A stretch of 48,620 nucleotides of DNA from Didymodactylos carnosus. Its lineage: Eukaryota > Rotifera > Eurotatoria > Philodinida > Philodinidae. Below the pieces are notes generated by a model that searched no databases, was not told where the DNA came from, and saw nothing but the letters and a program-made list of their open reading frames with translations. Positions 34,996-46,680 of this stretch are shown piece after piece (within the stretch, counting starts at the first letter, position 1; every line of letters starts with the position of its first letter). Location of the stretch: positions 1 through 48,620 of the forward strand of contig CAJNOQ010000504.1 in the NCBI GenBank assembly GCA_905250885.1, in the 5' to 3' direction. The position numbers and the translations under genes were made by a program.

Positions 34996-37900
34996 TTACA
35001 ACATTTTAACGCGATGTAACACTTCATCTACAAACTCCTAGAAAAAAGAAAAGAAGGAATGATTAATGTATCTGATATTTCATATTGTTTAGTATATATG
35101 TACCATCACTTTTGGTTTTGGCTGTTTTGCATTCTTCAATTTATCCTGTTATGAAATATGACACATGATATCCTTTATTAATAGTAAGAAAGAGGCTTAC
35201 TTACTAATAGAAAGTATCTTCTATTTTGTTCATTATCAATATCCAATAGACTATCAATAATATCACCCGGACAATGATCATGATCATCACATGCTGAATC
35301 ATCCTACAATAAATTAAATTAAACAATTCTCTTCAAACCTTCTCGAAGAAATATGACTTTTTTAACTCTTTTTTTTTTCTACTCGGAAAGGAGGATTACA
35401 TTGATTTTTGTCCGTTTACATCTATCTTTTCAAATGCAATAAAAAGTATGAAATTCCACTTTAACCTCAGGTAGTGGTAATGGTTGTTTCTTCGTAGTGA
35501 TTTATCTAGAGGAGGAGCCAGAGGGGCATTGCTCCTCCGGAATGTCATTCTGTCCCTCCGGATAATAGGAAATTATCTTTGAAAACATGATGGTTTTTTC
35601 CTCTGATCTTACAACCTTGAAAAACATGTTTAAGTCAGTAGCCCCTCCAAATCTTTGATTCGTCCCTCCGAAAATAAAAACCTAGATAAGTCATTGTTTC
35701 TTCGTTACCTACCTTGATGTCGTATAAATTTCTAAGTTGATCATCTACCCAAAATTCAACTTTTAATCGTTTTCGAATTAATTGCATTTGTTGTTGAGGA
35801 TATTTACTACAAAATGTAAAACAAAATTCTAGCCGTTTTAGTTATAATCGTTGTGAAGAGTAAGGATATTATTGGATTGCTGAAATATTAACAATCTTGA
35901 GAAAAAGCTTTTGGATTGAGACAATCACTGTATAGATTGTTGCAGTTATTTTTGATCACTTTTGGTCGCCTGATTTCTTCGTATCCTAAGTATGTTTCCA
36001 GTCATATTATATATCAAATTGCAGCCCATTTTCAGCTCTTTCAGTTTATATATAAATGTCAGTTATCCTCTTTCGGTTGGCGGGTACACGACGATTAGGA
36101 GCAGAGATACTCAAAAAATATTTTGCCAACTAGACAGACCAGATTTTCCCGATTTAGTAATTCAAAAATCCAAGAGATTTTGATTGATTTTAATATGATT
36201 CGGAACTTCGCACTTTGACGAGTAAACTGGTATATAATTTGTTGTGAAACAGTTTAAAAAAGAGAAGAGTCAAAGCAATCAAATGACAGATCCACTCATT
36301 TTTTAAATTAAAACCTTTAGTCGGCATAATATTTTTTTGGATATGTTTGCTCCTAGTCGTCATGTACCCACTAACCAAAAGAGAATAACTGACATTTATA
36401 TGTCAAATGAAAGAGTTGAAAATGGACTACAATTTGATATTTAATATGACTGGAAATCTACTTAGGATACGAAGAAACCAGGCGACCAAAAGTAATCAAA
36501 AATAACTGAGACAATCTGCATAGTTTTAGACAGAAATAAGGTGTTAACAAAAATTTTAAATCAACTAAGACATTGTTGTTCTATTGATTTGATTTGACTC
36601 AAGCTTTATTTATTTTATTTGCAGAGAGAATATGTGGGCTCTCAACAAACCGTTAATAGGAATAAGCCTAAGTAGAAAAAAACGCTTTGTGTCCACGATG
36701 GAGGAGGTGACGATTCGAACGATTGTTTGAAAATCTTGCTTACTCAATGGAACACTCAAAGTTAGAAGTTCAAGCGACAGCAGATCATCATTCAGTACAC
36801 CTCTGAAATCGATATAAATGTTGTCTTTGTACAAGAGACAATGAAATAGACAGTGCTCTCGCGTCTCAACTACTCCATATCTGTGTCGTATACAAAGGAA
36901 AGCTTCGTTCAAATTTGATGGTTTTGGCCAAAATAGACGGAATTTTTATATTGTAGTTGTGTGGAATTTCCGGTAAGAGACCACGTAAATAGAATGGAGC
37001 ATGATCGTTATGAATTTTATACAAGAGGGTTAGTTTGTGAGTATTAAAAATGATTTCAAGAGGAGGACGCCCTAACGCGCATAAGGCCGAGTCTTTGCTA
37101 GTTTTATGTAGGACTCCACTAACTGCTAAGGGTATCTGATATTGTAGGTGATACAAGGGTTCAAGATGAGACTCAGAGGTGTTCGTGCAAACAAATCAGC
37201 ACACAAGCAACAGACCGTCTGTAGAAAAAAAGACTTATACATTTAGTCCAGAAACGGTATGAAAAAAATACGCTTAAATCTCTTTATCATATAAAGGATG
37301 GTTCAGAATTACTGAAACGTACGTTTCAGTAATTCTGTCATAATCGTTTCAGTAATTCCAGTCCACCCTTTATAGGATTTTATTACATTTGATCACTACT
37401 TCATTGATATCAGGTAGCCAATTCAAATCATTGAATATTATAGGCACCTAGATGCTTGTTTTTAGGGAGTTGTTTCTGACTAACGGCAGACATGTCTAAC
37501 TGTGTTTCTGATTATTCATTACTTTCTCGTAAGGTTGTACTGAAAGTGAAACTAATGTCCTCTATTTAGGAACTGTACTTCCATAGAAATCATAGTATAC
37601 TGACTAAAAGCCTAAAAGAATAGGAAACCAGAGAAACTGGTGTGAAACTTCAGAGTTACGCGATGCACATATACTCATAGACATATACTATACTTTTTTG
37701 AAGCTAGCTAGCAAATGAGCTATGCAAGTATTAAGGCACAAAAATAGAATTTCAAGCATGAAGTTCATACTACTCCATAATTTTCGAATGGGAATATGGA
37801 AAATTTTTTGATTACCACTAAGATAAACTCCATTTTAGTTTACACTTTCACTCTTTTGTCGTCGTTGTACTCTAGCAAAAGAAAGATTTGATGTCGGTGG

Positions 37901-38402
37901 ATAAATTACTATGAATTCCAAAAAATTTTATGTTAAATAATTAAAACTGATGTTATTATTCTATTTTTATCCATTCTCTCCATTCTTTGGTGATGTTTAA
38001 AAGTTATTCTGTACTTTCTTGATCTTGTTAAATATCCCACAGAATCGCTAGCAATTTAAAGATTTTCCGTTTTTTCATCAGTTCAATGATATCAACAATT
38101 TTATGCTTTCTATGTAGTAGTTAAAAGCATATATTTACGTACGCTGTTAAATATTTTTCACGATCGTTGTATTTTTGTGGTCCAGCCATTTCAATAAATC
38201 TTACTGATCCCGTAGATGACGACGATGAAGTATGATGACTAGCCGATGTATTTTGAACAGTTGGTGTCATTGAACAAGATTGCTGTGGCAATTGAGATGA
38301 AGATAGTATAGATGGACGCGCTGTAGATGATGGTTGTGGAGGTGATTGCGTGGGATGTACGTAAGAATGTGAATCACGATATGTCCGTTTAATAAAATTC
38401 AT
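34996..38402 (-). CDS. Protein phosphatase 1 inhibitor, PPP1R14/CPI-17 family
   Basis: Five exons in phase: 38402-38143, 35806-35713, 35303-35205, 35145-35104 and 35037-34996, giving 178 residues. CPI-17-type proteins, about 145 residues, inhibit myosin/PP1 phosphatase when a threonine is phosphorylated by PKC or ROCK. The inhibitory core is visible: LTAKYPQQQMQLIRKRLKVE matches the family's VTVKY...L.RRL.VE pattern, so Thr86 is the likely switch residue. It continues with WVDDQLRNLYDIK, an acidic GDIIDSLLDID helix, and a final EFVDEVLHRVKML helix like the family's C-terminal helix. The first 70 residues are a Ser/Pro/Thr/Gln-rich extension, longer than in vertebrates. The first intron (2.3 kb) carries a fold-back, a LINE relic and a tiny MITE. 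I cannot assign which paralogue (A-D) it corresponds to. Confidence 0.87.
35496..35693. mobile_element. Short MITE with 12-base flanking duplication
   Basis: It is flanked by a perfect direct repeat TTGTTTCTTCGT at 35484-35495 and 35694-35705. The insert starts AGTGATTTATCTAG and ends CTAGATAAGTCA, giving short inverted ends (TGAYTTATCTAG). Inside, CTCCTCCGG and CCCTCCGGA motifs make it locally GC-rich. It lies in the second intron of the PPP1R14-like gene; the right-hand repeat ends 8 bases from the exon 35713-35806 donor side. Confidence 0.6.
35928..36523. repeat. Fold-back element in PPP1R14-like intron 1
   Basis: The left arm (about 35928-36127) is mirrored at about 36322-36523. Shared stretches include TTTTGGTCGCCTG, TTTCTTCGTATCCTAAGTA, TTCCAGTCATATTA and ATAAATGTCAGTTAT. 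The central 190 bases are not palindromic. No coding capacity. Confidence 0.75.
36610..37156 (-). mobile_element. LINE (non-LTR retrotransposon) 3'-end relic
   Basis: Two overlapping minus-strand frames give the typical C-terminus of a LINE reverse-transcriptase protein. The first has LCALGRPPLEIIF, LTLLYKIHNDHAPFYLRGLL and PLYTTQIWSS. After a frameshift near 36890 comes a degenerate zinc-knuckle-like end, CIRHRYGVVETREHCLFHC. The pattern (LLYK..H..AP.YL..LLP; C..C....E...H.L..C) is common to Jockey/CR1/L2-type elements. The 5' part, including the RT catalytic core, is absent, and an AATAAATAAA follows. It is a dead 5'-truncated copy in the host intron. Confidence 0.65.
37290..37374. repeat. 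Tiny palindromic MITE-like element
   Basis: The ends (TATAAAGGATGG at 37290; CCACCCTTTATA ending at 37374) are inverted. The core is a perfect 30-base palindrome at 37306-37335 (GAATTACTGAAACGT and its complement), and a third half-site follows at 37344-37358. Confidence 0.7.
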
Positions 38403-41400
38403 GATTATTGGTTAAGAAATGAAAAAATATACGATAATTATGTACTTATTCAATTGTTTTCATCTGAAACATGAAAAATGGATTATAATATATGATATGC
38501 TCTCTATTAAAAACAAAAGTACAAAATATTCTAATTTACGTGTTAAAATGCTAAATAGTTCGGGATATTCTTTGAAAAAATAAAACAACCAAATAGAATC
38601 CCTCGGTATGTGAAAATGTCTCACTTTATTGAAAAGGTCTCATTTTATTCTAATCATATTTTTCAAAATAAAATAGTTGAAAAAAAAATAAATTGTTTTT
38701 AAAATTTGCATCCTTCAATAATACGATGATAAATGTTTATTCTTAATTTGTTAGAAAAAAAGGAGAGAGCTAAAAATCTCATTATTTCTAAATTTATTTT
38801 TGCTGAATATGTTTGAAAATGAAATACATATATCTCAAAAACAAAACTTGTAAGAGTTTGCTATAAGTTATATGAATAGTTAATGATGATAATTACTTAC
38901 GTAAATAACAACACAACAAAAATAATCCGTTGGATAACGTATATTAATAAAATGCTTTTGATACTTTTTTTTCGTTAGAAACACGCACGATAGGGAGAGA
39001 GAGAGAGAGAGAGACAGAGAACTAGGCAAATAAAACTGCAGTTGATCTACCTACGCACGTAAAATAACGTTCTCGTGTTTTGACAATCATTAAAAATGAT
39101 GAATACTGTAAATAAGAAGACACACGTCCAGTATATATTGTTCAAAAAAACATAAATAATATTAATAGATGATAGTTCAGATTACGAAAAATCTTTCCTT
39201 TTTTTTTTTCTTATACTCTAAGAAGAAAATCAAAAAGAACAAAGAAAAATTAAAATAGACAATGGGCATTTGTGTATATTTGTACCTTCTCTTTCTCGAA
39301 TATACAGACACAAAATGTACAATACAACTTACGTACAAATCAAACGAAAGAAGAAGAAAAATGGTTACATATGGTTTCAACTTTTCCTATGTGTATTCAA
39401 AGCTTATACAAGTAAGTCAACTCTTTTCTCTCTCTCTTCTCCTACGTACAATATGTTTGAGTTTCTTATATACAGATGTGGACGTGTAAAATAGATTGAA
39501 TTACAGACAAAAGTTTTTCTCTCTTCAATTTTCTTATAAGTATAATTCTCTTCGAAGTACAATGTAATAAACGAAAACCTACTGTAACAAAAAAAAGAAT
39601 TTTTAAATAATTTAACTCAACATACTCAGACTATCACTCTACCTTGACTTGTCAAGATTTCTATGACAATTTTCCTAATTTAAAAATATATAACTTTTTT
39701 TATAATATTAAGAGTGCGTGTCTGATTACATGCATCATTTAAAGGTTAGTCATGATGGTATAGACTAGATATTTATGTTTTAAATATTTTTTTTATCAAA
39801 TGAACTCGTCTTACTTACCGTGATTGATTTAACATTATGAAAAAAGTGAAAATTTTTCTTAGCAGATGTTTTATCCTTTTCGTCTTTACATGCTTAATAT
39901 GTAGTCTAGTAATTTTTTTGTTTTTTTCTTGAGAGAGAAAGAAAAAAACGGTTATATAATTCGGAAGAAGAAAGAATTAAAGATGCCTTGGTGTCTAGTT
40001 CTAAAGGACTATGAATCAATTTTGGTTGAAAAAGTAATCTCATGCTTTTCAACAGTTTCTTTATTTACTGATGTTTTTTGAAAAACAATTTCGTTTTTTT
40101 TTCTTCTAAAACTACTCATGTACACACCTGTACCCTTACAACTGTTATAATTATTATGTACAGCGTTTATTCACGCAAAAATATTTTTTCATTTTTTTCT
40201 AATTCTTTTTTGAACATTCTTCTCATTTTTTTCTTGGTAAATATCTCCAGGTTCTACAGGACACGTAGGAAAAGAGAGAGAGATATGGTTGTTTTTACAC
40301 AAATTAAATGTATTATGCGTATTTGTCACTGATAGGCACGACACTATTATGTTTTATTATTCCAATATTGTTTTATTTCAAAAAGAAAATTGTTCGTGAA
40401 AACGAGTAGCTATTTTATCAAAAGTAGTGCAAATATGTGCAAATTACAGTGAAATCACGATGATGTGTTATGTAATACAGATGTGGAAGAGTTTTTTTGA
40501 TTGGCATTTTGAACTTTTTATCCGAATTCTATCGTCATTCTTGTGAACTATTTTTATATTATGCAGTGATAGAAATTAACACAAATATTGTTAAGGCGTT
40601 GATCTTGATCTGTACGTTATGACTAATAATTTTTCGTTTCAGTTCGATCTTGCTCTTTTTCTTAGGACTGTTTCAAGTTAAAAAGATTCTAATCTATAAA
40701 TGGGAGATTAACCTTAATAAAACGAGGGTTTTCCTGTTTGTGTAGTATAGACAAGCATGCAATGAATCAACTTTACAAACAAAACTTTTTATAGAAGTGT
40801 TTGCCATTGAATTTCAGTAGGAATTGAAGAACTACAAGTCTGCGAATGATCAACAGCTTGTATGGATCTTTTTTTCTATGTACAAAATGATAGAAAAATA
40901 TAATAATTTTTTCGATCCTGACCAGTTCCGACCGGTTCTGGTTCGAAATATGAGAACTGGAATCGGTGCATGCTTAGTTATCGGCAAACTAGAAATTCAA
41001 GCAAGTTTAGAATGTGTCTGGGTAGAATTGAAATGAAAATGTCTGCATGGCTCGGTTCTAAGTTCCACTAGGCAATTTTAAGATTCGATTAGTTAGAGTT
41101 AAAAGTATTCAATAAAACATGGATCTTTCGATATTTATTACCGACAGTTCTTGAGTTAAAAATAGATTTCATATCTGCCACGACAAACTCTTGGCATAAC
41201 ATGTATTTTACTGTAAAAATGGGTTTTAACACTTTTTTTGACTTCATAAATCATTTACATATGTGAGCACACGCTGATGTAGACCATAAAAGCAAATTTC
41301 GATATGGGCTTATGAAATTTTCTGTTGTATTCTGTTCTTGTGTCTCACTCTTGAAGCTCTAGTGTCCTCCGGATGTTGCCCATATATTTTATGATTTTCA

Positions 41401-42420
41401 ATCCCAAATGTAAAATCCACGGTTTACCGCGAGTTTGGCTAGGTAGACTTGACATCGGTCTGAAATCGAGATACCCGTAACGAGTATCGAAAAGTCAATG
41501 TTTTATTGGATAATTTTAGGTTTATCTAGTCGAATATCAAATTTGTCCATTCAAATTCTAAATTTATTTAAATTCTCGTTATGCCGACAACATATACGTC
41601 GTCCTCCTTTTTATTAAGTTCTTTATGATGATAACATTACGTTCGCAGATTTTTTACTACACACTTTCACACGACTAGTGCATTGGTTTCTGGATGATGA
41701 CTTGACAGCTTCAAAGAGTTGAGCCGGCTTAGCACATCTAAAACTTTGAATGTGAACGCGGCTGGAATGAAAGGAAAATCTGTATCTATATTCCGGCTGT
41801 TAGCCATCTGAAAGAAAGTTCATCAGGCAGTGATCGGATTTATGATCTAGTACGTTTGACCATGAAAATGCTGCAATAATAATCGTTAACCTGAGCCCGA
41901 CCTAAATATAAGACTTAGTCGGATTGCTGAGTTACCGTTCAATTTTTTTCAGTTAATGTTTTTGAAAATAAAATATAGTGAGACTTGTACGGATCACAAT
42001 AATGAGGAATCAATATTATTAAACACAAGTCTCCTTTGAGTATAGTATGACGTTTTATTTATTTCTATTTGTGTTAATATCTACTTCTACTTTCATTAAT
42101 TTTTCTTATCTTTTCTTAATTTTCTGTTTATTATCTCGGTTTCTATAGGTTTGAAATCAAGCTTGAACTATGACCTAATTTTCATTCTGTAGAACATATA
42201 CACCTTTTTATAAATGAGCGCCTATAATAATGACACTTAGAAAACAATACAATTGAAATATCCATTTGATGGACATGTAATTCGATAACGATAATAGATG
42301 CACTTTAAGAAAAGGTCACTTCTGCACCATCTAATTTGGAAAAAGTTCAATGGAGCGGAGAAATCAGCTAGTGTACAATCAAGCGTTACTGCATCCTACT
42401 CATATTCTGAAGTTATCGAT
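38403..42420. other. 4-kb region with no gene recognised
   Basis: It holds the promoter side of the PPP1R14-like gene. Open frames (39177-39494, 40078-40332, 40824-41036) are low-complexity or lack any domain. Tracts of T or A and a GA microsatellite are present. The frame at 40824-41036 includes repeated GGTTC/GAACC words that look like old repeat rather than coding sequence. Confidence 0.4.
38995..39014 (+). repeat. (GA)n microsatellite
   Basis: Ten GA dinucleotide units, followed by an interrupted GACAGAGA. Confidence 0.85.
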
Positions 42421-42423
42421 CAA

Positions 42424-42499
42424 GGTTGATGAGGAATACACGTTTGATGTGGAATATACAGATTTATTAGAATTAGCAGATGCAAATGAAATACCATGA
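42424..42499 (+). pseudogene. Short coding-like relic
   Basis: The plus strand reads VDEEYTFDVEYTDLLELADA followed by NEIP and a stop at 42497-42499. The acidic, codon-biased stretch looks like a gene end. Upstream sequence (KVQWSGEIS) is interrupted by stops. Function not recognised. Confidence 0.25.
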
Positions 42500-42672
42500 T
42501 TGTTAACTGTTGTTGTTCATGATGATGTTTACCTATTTATGAAGATGATATTGGTTTTTGAGTCGCTTCATCTGATGAACGCGTTGACTTCATTGTTACT
42601 AATGTTGTCGTTGTTTTTCACTCAAATTATTTATTATATTTAATCACAAACTTATACGATGTTCTTCATCAG

Positions 42673-43366
42673 CTAAACATTTTTGTATATCACACGATTG
42701 AAATGGTGATACATTAATCCTGAGCAATGATGATGAGATGATAGACGGTGGTTGCTTGATATTAACGTCTAGTATTTGAAAATTTTGTAGATTATGTTTA
42801 CCTTTCAATTCATTTTCAGGTTCATTCATTTTATCACGTAACAAATCAATTAAACCTATTTTATTATCTGTTCTCAATTGATAATGATATTGAAGTGCAT
42901 TCTTTGGCTATTATTTTCGAACAGAAGTAGTAAGATTATAAACAAGTTGATCAAACATAATTGATATTATTTTGAATAAAGAGGAGACCAAAAGAGAAAC
43001 GACAATAAATAGTTAGAATAGCGATGCAATCTTTTTGATACATAAACCTTTCAGAAGTTGTTCAGCAGAATCAGCTTCGACTTTTAGATGATACAAAACT
43101 AACGTTAAATTCGTCTCCAAATAATATCTTTTATCTCGAATCAATGAATACTCCAGTTGTTCATCATCAAAGGCCATTATATGGATCAGTTCATCATATA
43201 TTAATGGCTGATTTTGCCTTACAATATTCTGTGAAAAACCACCATTTTTGATACACGATTTTAATAATTCTGATTGGTATGTACTGTGTCGTGGAATCTC
43301 AAAAATAAGGACAAGAATTTTATTACGAAAAACAAAATTCTGATAAGTGTTGCGAGATATAGACAA
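42673..43366 (-). CDS. Unrecognised gene, 5' end not found
   Basis: Three minus-strand exons join in phase: up to 43048 (..CTGAAAG|GTTTATG), 42867-42802 (after GAGAACAG, ending GAAAG|GTAAAC) and 42719-42673 (after TTGCTCAG). The readable product is about 130-140 residues. It runs from RHSTYQSELLKSCIKNGG through ELIHIMAFDDEQLEY and YYLETNLTLVLYHLKVEADS to LIDLLRDKMNEPENELKG and ends FNRVIYKNV. It is soluble and mostly helical. No start codon with good context is visible; the upstream frame is interrupted beyond 43366, and a TTTTTGAG acceptor near 43298 suggests an earlier exon. It could be a 5'-truncated duplicate. Family unknown. Confidence 0.45.
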
Positions 43367-43649
43367 AACATACTCAGTTCCTTATTTTTTATTACGCTCC
43401 GCTCAAAGCCATCCATATAGACACACTACTAAAATTGGTGTATAAAAATTGCCACGTAAAATAATGTGTAACAGAAATGAAGCGTTTAGATAAATGAAAC
43501 GGAACCATTCGAAAAAGAAAAAAGTTAAACTCAAAAAACTACAAAACAAAATCATTGCTCTTTTGAGAAAAGAACGGAAAAAATAAACAAGAAAAAGTTG
43601 TTAAAAACTTTACTAATCATCGTAGTAATCATCCTACTTAAATCAACAA

Positions 43650-44312
43650 ATATCGTAAGGACGGTTCGGATATTCCAGCACCAGTCATTTATGGGAATAT
43701 AATAGCAAACGATGACGTATCAAAAGCACACGTCTTCAGCACTCATTTTTCTAATTCATTTTCCCAAAAAGAAGATTCATCACCACCTCCAAATATTTTC
43801 GTGCCTTCCATGGATAACTCTGAAATATATCTGTTCCTGAGATTTTTTCGTCAATTATGAGTTTGAATAAGTGCAGTTTGTAATAACATTCCGGTAAAAC
43901 TTTTAAAGAAAGTAGTGAATGCACTTCTTCCTCAGTTACAACATATGTTTAATGAGTCAATTAGATTTAGATTTCTCCAACAATCTGGAAAATTGCACTT
44001 GTCAGACCTGTTTTTGGAAAAGTGATCGATGTTTAATAGAAAACTATCGGCCAATTTCTCTACTTACAAATGTAAGTAAGGTTTTGAATGAATTGTTTAT
44101 GATAAACTATTATTACATTTAAATAATCATAATGCCTTTCGTAATGTTCAGATTTCCGAGCTAAATTTTTCACGGTTGATGTGCCTTATCCTACATTATG
44201 CATCATTTACGTCTTTCATGGATAAAAGGACTGTGTGAAGAAGCTGTGAGGGTGTCGTTTGATTTTACTAAGACCTTCGACCGTGTATCCCATCAATTGT
44301 TAGATGTAATGA
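43650..44312 (+). mobile_element. Decayed LINE reverse transcriptase fragment
   Basis: Plus-strand pieces in shifting frames include DVSKAHVFSTHFSNSF, ENYRPISLLTNVSKVLNELF and SFDFTKTFDRVSHQLLD. They correspond to the region before RT, RT block 1 (NYRPISLL...SK) and RT motif A (F-D-F-x-K-x-F-D, at 44257-44280) of non-LTR retrotransposons. Several stops and frameshifts separate them, and the YxDD block is absent. It is unlikely to be part of the relic at 36610-37156, which lies 6.5 kb away on the other strand. Confidence 0.75.
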
Positions 44313-44409
44313 AATGCGTCCACAAATTCGACAAATCAAAAATAGAAGTAAAGAAATAAAAAATGATATGAGGATGGAAATTATTTTCAATAATAAATAA
44401 AAGCGAAAC

Positions 44410-44659
44410 AAAATGAACAACAAAGTACTTTAGATAAAATTAAAACGTTAAATACCAATATTGAACGTGCAAGAATAGAAGTAATTAATACTAGGTTGGC
44501 CATTGAAGCAGTCACAAAACAATTAATAACTACCATAAAACAATTAGCTCATAAGAATATATTATTAAATGAAAAACAATGTCAATATCAACAATTAAAT
44601 AACGATTTAAGAAAAAAACATATAAAAATTTTCAAAATATTGAAATTATCAAATTAGAT
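44410..44659 (+). pseudogene. Coiled-coil coding relic
   Basis: An open stretch without a usable start encodes a charged helix (LDKIKTLNTNIERARIEVIN, TKQLITTIKQLAHKN) and ends at TAG 44657-44659. In-frame stops lie just upstream (TAA near 44398). It looks like an exon or pseudogene piece of unknown origin, wedged between a LINE relic and a fold-back. Confidence 0.35.
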
Positions 44660-44662
44660 AAA

Positions 44663-45596
44663 CACAGAAAAGGATGTGGGAGGGTTTTCGGTTAGTGCGG
44701 CCTTAAACAACTCCGAAAAACTATATAACGATGAACAGCATCGAATTCTGAACAAAATGACTCATTTCATTTCTCAACTTTCTCCAAATTTTTGACTTAG
44801 ATTTTTTTCAAAAATTTTTTGTCCCTGGTTCATCGTTTTTGGATCATTGAAAATTTTTTCATCTCCAGTTTCGATTAAAGATACATGATCTGATGCAGAA
44901 TTTCACGTTGATTACGAATATGACCTTTATTTTGCATGAAAACCTTCGAAAACCAAGAAAAAACTTTGTTTCTCGTCGAACGTTATTTATAATCTTCTGC
45001 AGAAGTCGACCTGCTGAAGGCGGAAATCTTACTTTGGAACTGTAAAAAGCTGCTATATATATGTAAAAGGACGGGCTCTTACAGAATATCACGTTCAGAA
45101 CTGTATATGACTCCATTAAAGTATCGAAAAGTCAAATTCAGTTCAAAAATCCCACAAATTCCTCTACCATCTACAAATGATTTCTCTACTACTCCTAAAG
45201 AAAACCTTGAAACAAAACAGCTTTCACCTGCAGACCTATTTTTTGATGCCCTTTCGCATGGCCTGAGAAAATTCTGAGGAAAACTTGTGCAACAGGTCAA
45301 ATTCTCAAATTCGATTTTTCAGAAACTTCCTAGACCAACCATCTCTCTACGATACTCCTGAGTTGAGTTATACTCGTGGACATTCTCTATAGGTTAATCG
45401 AAACCCGAGATGAAAAAATTTTCAATGATCCAAAAATGATGAACCAGGGACAAAAAAATTTTGAGAAAAATCAAAGTGAAAGATTTGAAAAATGAAATAA
45501 GCCATTTTGTTCAGAATTCGATGCTGATCATCATCATATAGTTTTTTTCGGAATTCTTTAAGGCCGCTCTAATCGAGAACCCACCCATGTCCTGTG
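44663..45596. repeat. Fold-back element with imperfect inverted ends
   Basis: The left arm (about 44663-44890) mirrors the right arm (about 45389-45596). Shared stretches include GCGGCCTTAAA, CAGCATCGAATTCTGAAC, CATTGAAAATTTTTTCATCT and TGTCCCTGGTTCATC. The ends are CACAG and CTGTG. The unique middle of about 500 bases has no transposase; its short frames are not coding-like. Confidence 0.75.
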
Positions 45597-46548
45597 AGAA
45601 TATTGCTGTAGGAACTATAGTCCTTTGGTGTCAAAATCAGGATAAAAAAATTTTTTATTTTTATTTTGATGTTTTTTTGTTCTTTCTTATTTTTTCTGTA
45701 CAATTAAAGGCATTTATTATGTATGGTAGCTGTGAACATATAATAGCCGCTACCAGCTACAATTAACACTATTTGAAAAAAAAAACAGTTATCAACAAAC
45801 ATAAATAATCATTCATTTAACTTATAACTGTCTGTCCGATCGTTTTGATTTATTTTATTTACTGTTAATTGTTTATTATACATTTATACAGCTGTTATAT
45901 AATTATACATACCAGCTATCATTTGCCAATAGCGATTTGAGTAATTATTCTGTTTATAAAAGAAAAGTGGATATTAATCCTAATCGCGATGGTAGTGTTT
46001 ATCATAATTACTTATAGTTCTTTTTTAATTGTTTTGACTGTCTCATAGAGCTTATTATTTTCCATCTTCGACGGATGCGCAAAGGTGTACGAATTGATGG
46101 TCACTGAAATACAGTATCCTGAAGATGACCATTGAGCGTGACCCATTTTGGAGTAATCGTTAATTATGTGAGTAAACTCTTATTAAACAGAAACACCTCA
46201 CACAATATTTTTGCACTTACACGAATTGTAGTATTGATAGTTGCTAAGGATGCTACTTTCTTTTGTAAATGAGTTGTTATTTATGTCAAATAAATACATT
46301 AAAAACCGTTATAAAAGCTATGTCACACCTTCTTGTACACATGTTTTTATTTATTTTCTCTAAGAAAACAAATTTGATGTTCTATTAATATTATTATACT
46401 AGTAGATAGTCCATGACACACTCTAACAAATATCCAACTATTGTCTTAAAATAACAAAAAGCCGCTACAGGGAAAGTCATAAATGAACAGCCCATTACCC
46501 TAAATTTGATGTTTGATTTGATGAAGTATTGTAGATAAACAATATTGT
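45597..46548. other. Intergenic, no gene seen
   Basis: AT-rich. No open frame of note, no repeat boundaries recognised. Confidence 0.35.
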
Positions 46549-46680
46549 AAAAGTAATTCATATTTTGATGATGAAAACGTTCGTATTGAGCATATTGAAA
46601 CGATCAATTATAAAGAACAAAACAGAAAAGATAAAGTACATGTTTTTGTTGATAAAATCGAACAACATTTATATTCTTAA
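46549..46680 (+). pseudogene. Short coding-like relic
   Basis: One 43-codon stretch reads SNSYFDDENVRIEHIETINY then KEQNRKDKVHVFVDKIEQHL and stops at 46678-46680. Codon use and hydrophilic composition look genic, but the preceding sequence has stops in all frames. Possibly an isolated exon. Function not recognised. Confidence 0.3.

Noticed and set aside
34680-35027. Minus-strand 115-residue frame with AMIEPREQGRGGHR and a hydrophobic run
   Set aside because: It overlaps the final PPP1R14-like exon in another frame and lies in the expected 3' UTR. An acceptor-like ACAG is present at about 34833, but no in-phase donor feeding it was found.
40824-41036. 70-residue plus-strand frame
   Set aside because: It contains repeated GGTTC/GAACC words typical of repeat DNA and has no splice or domain support.
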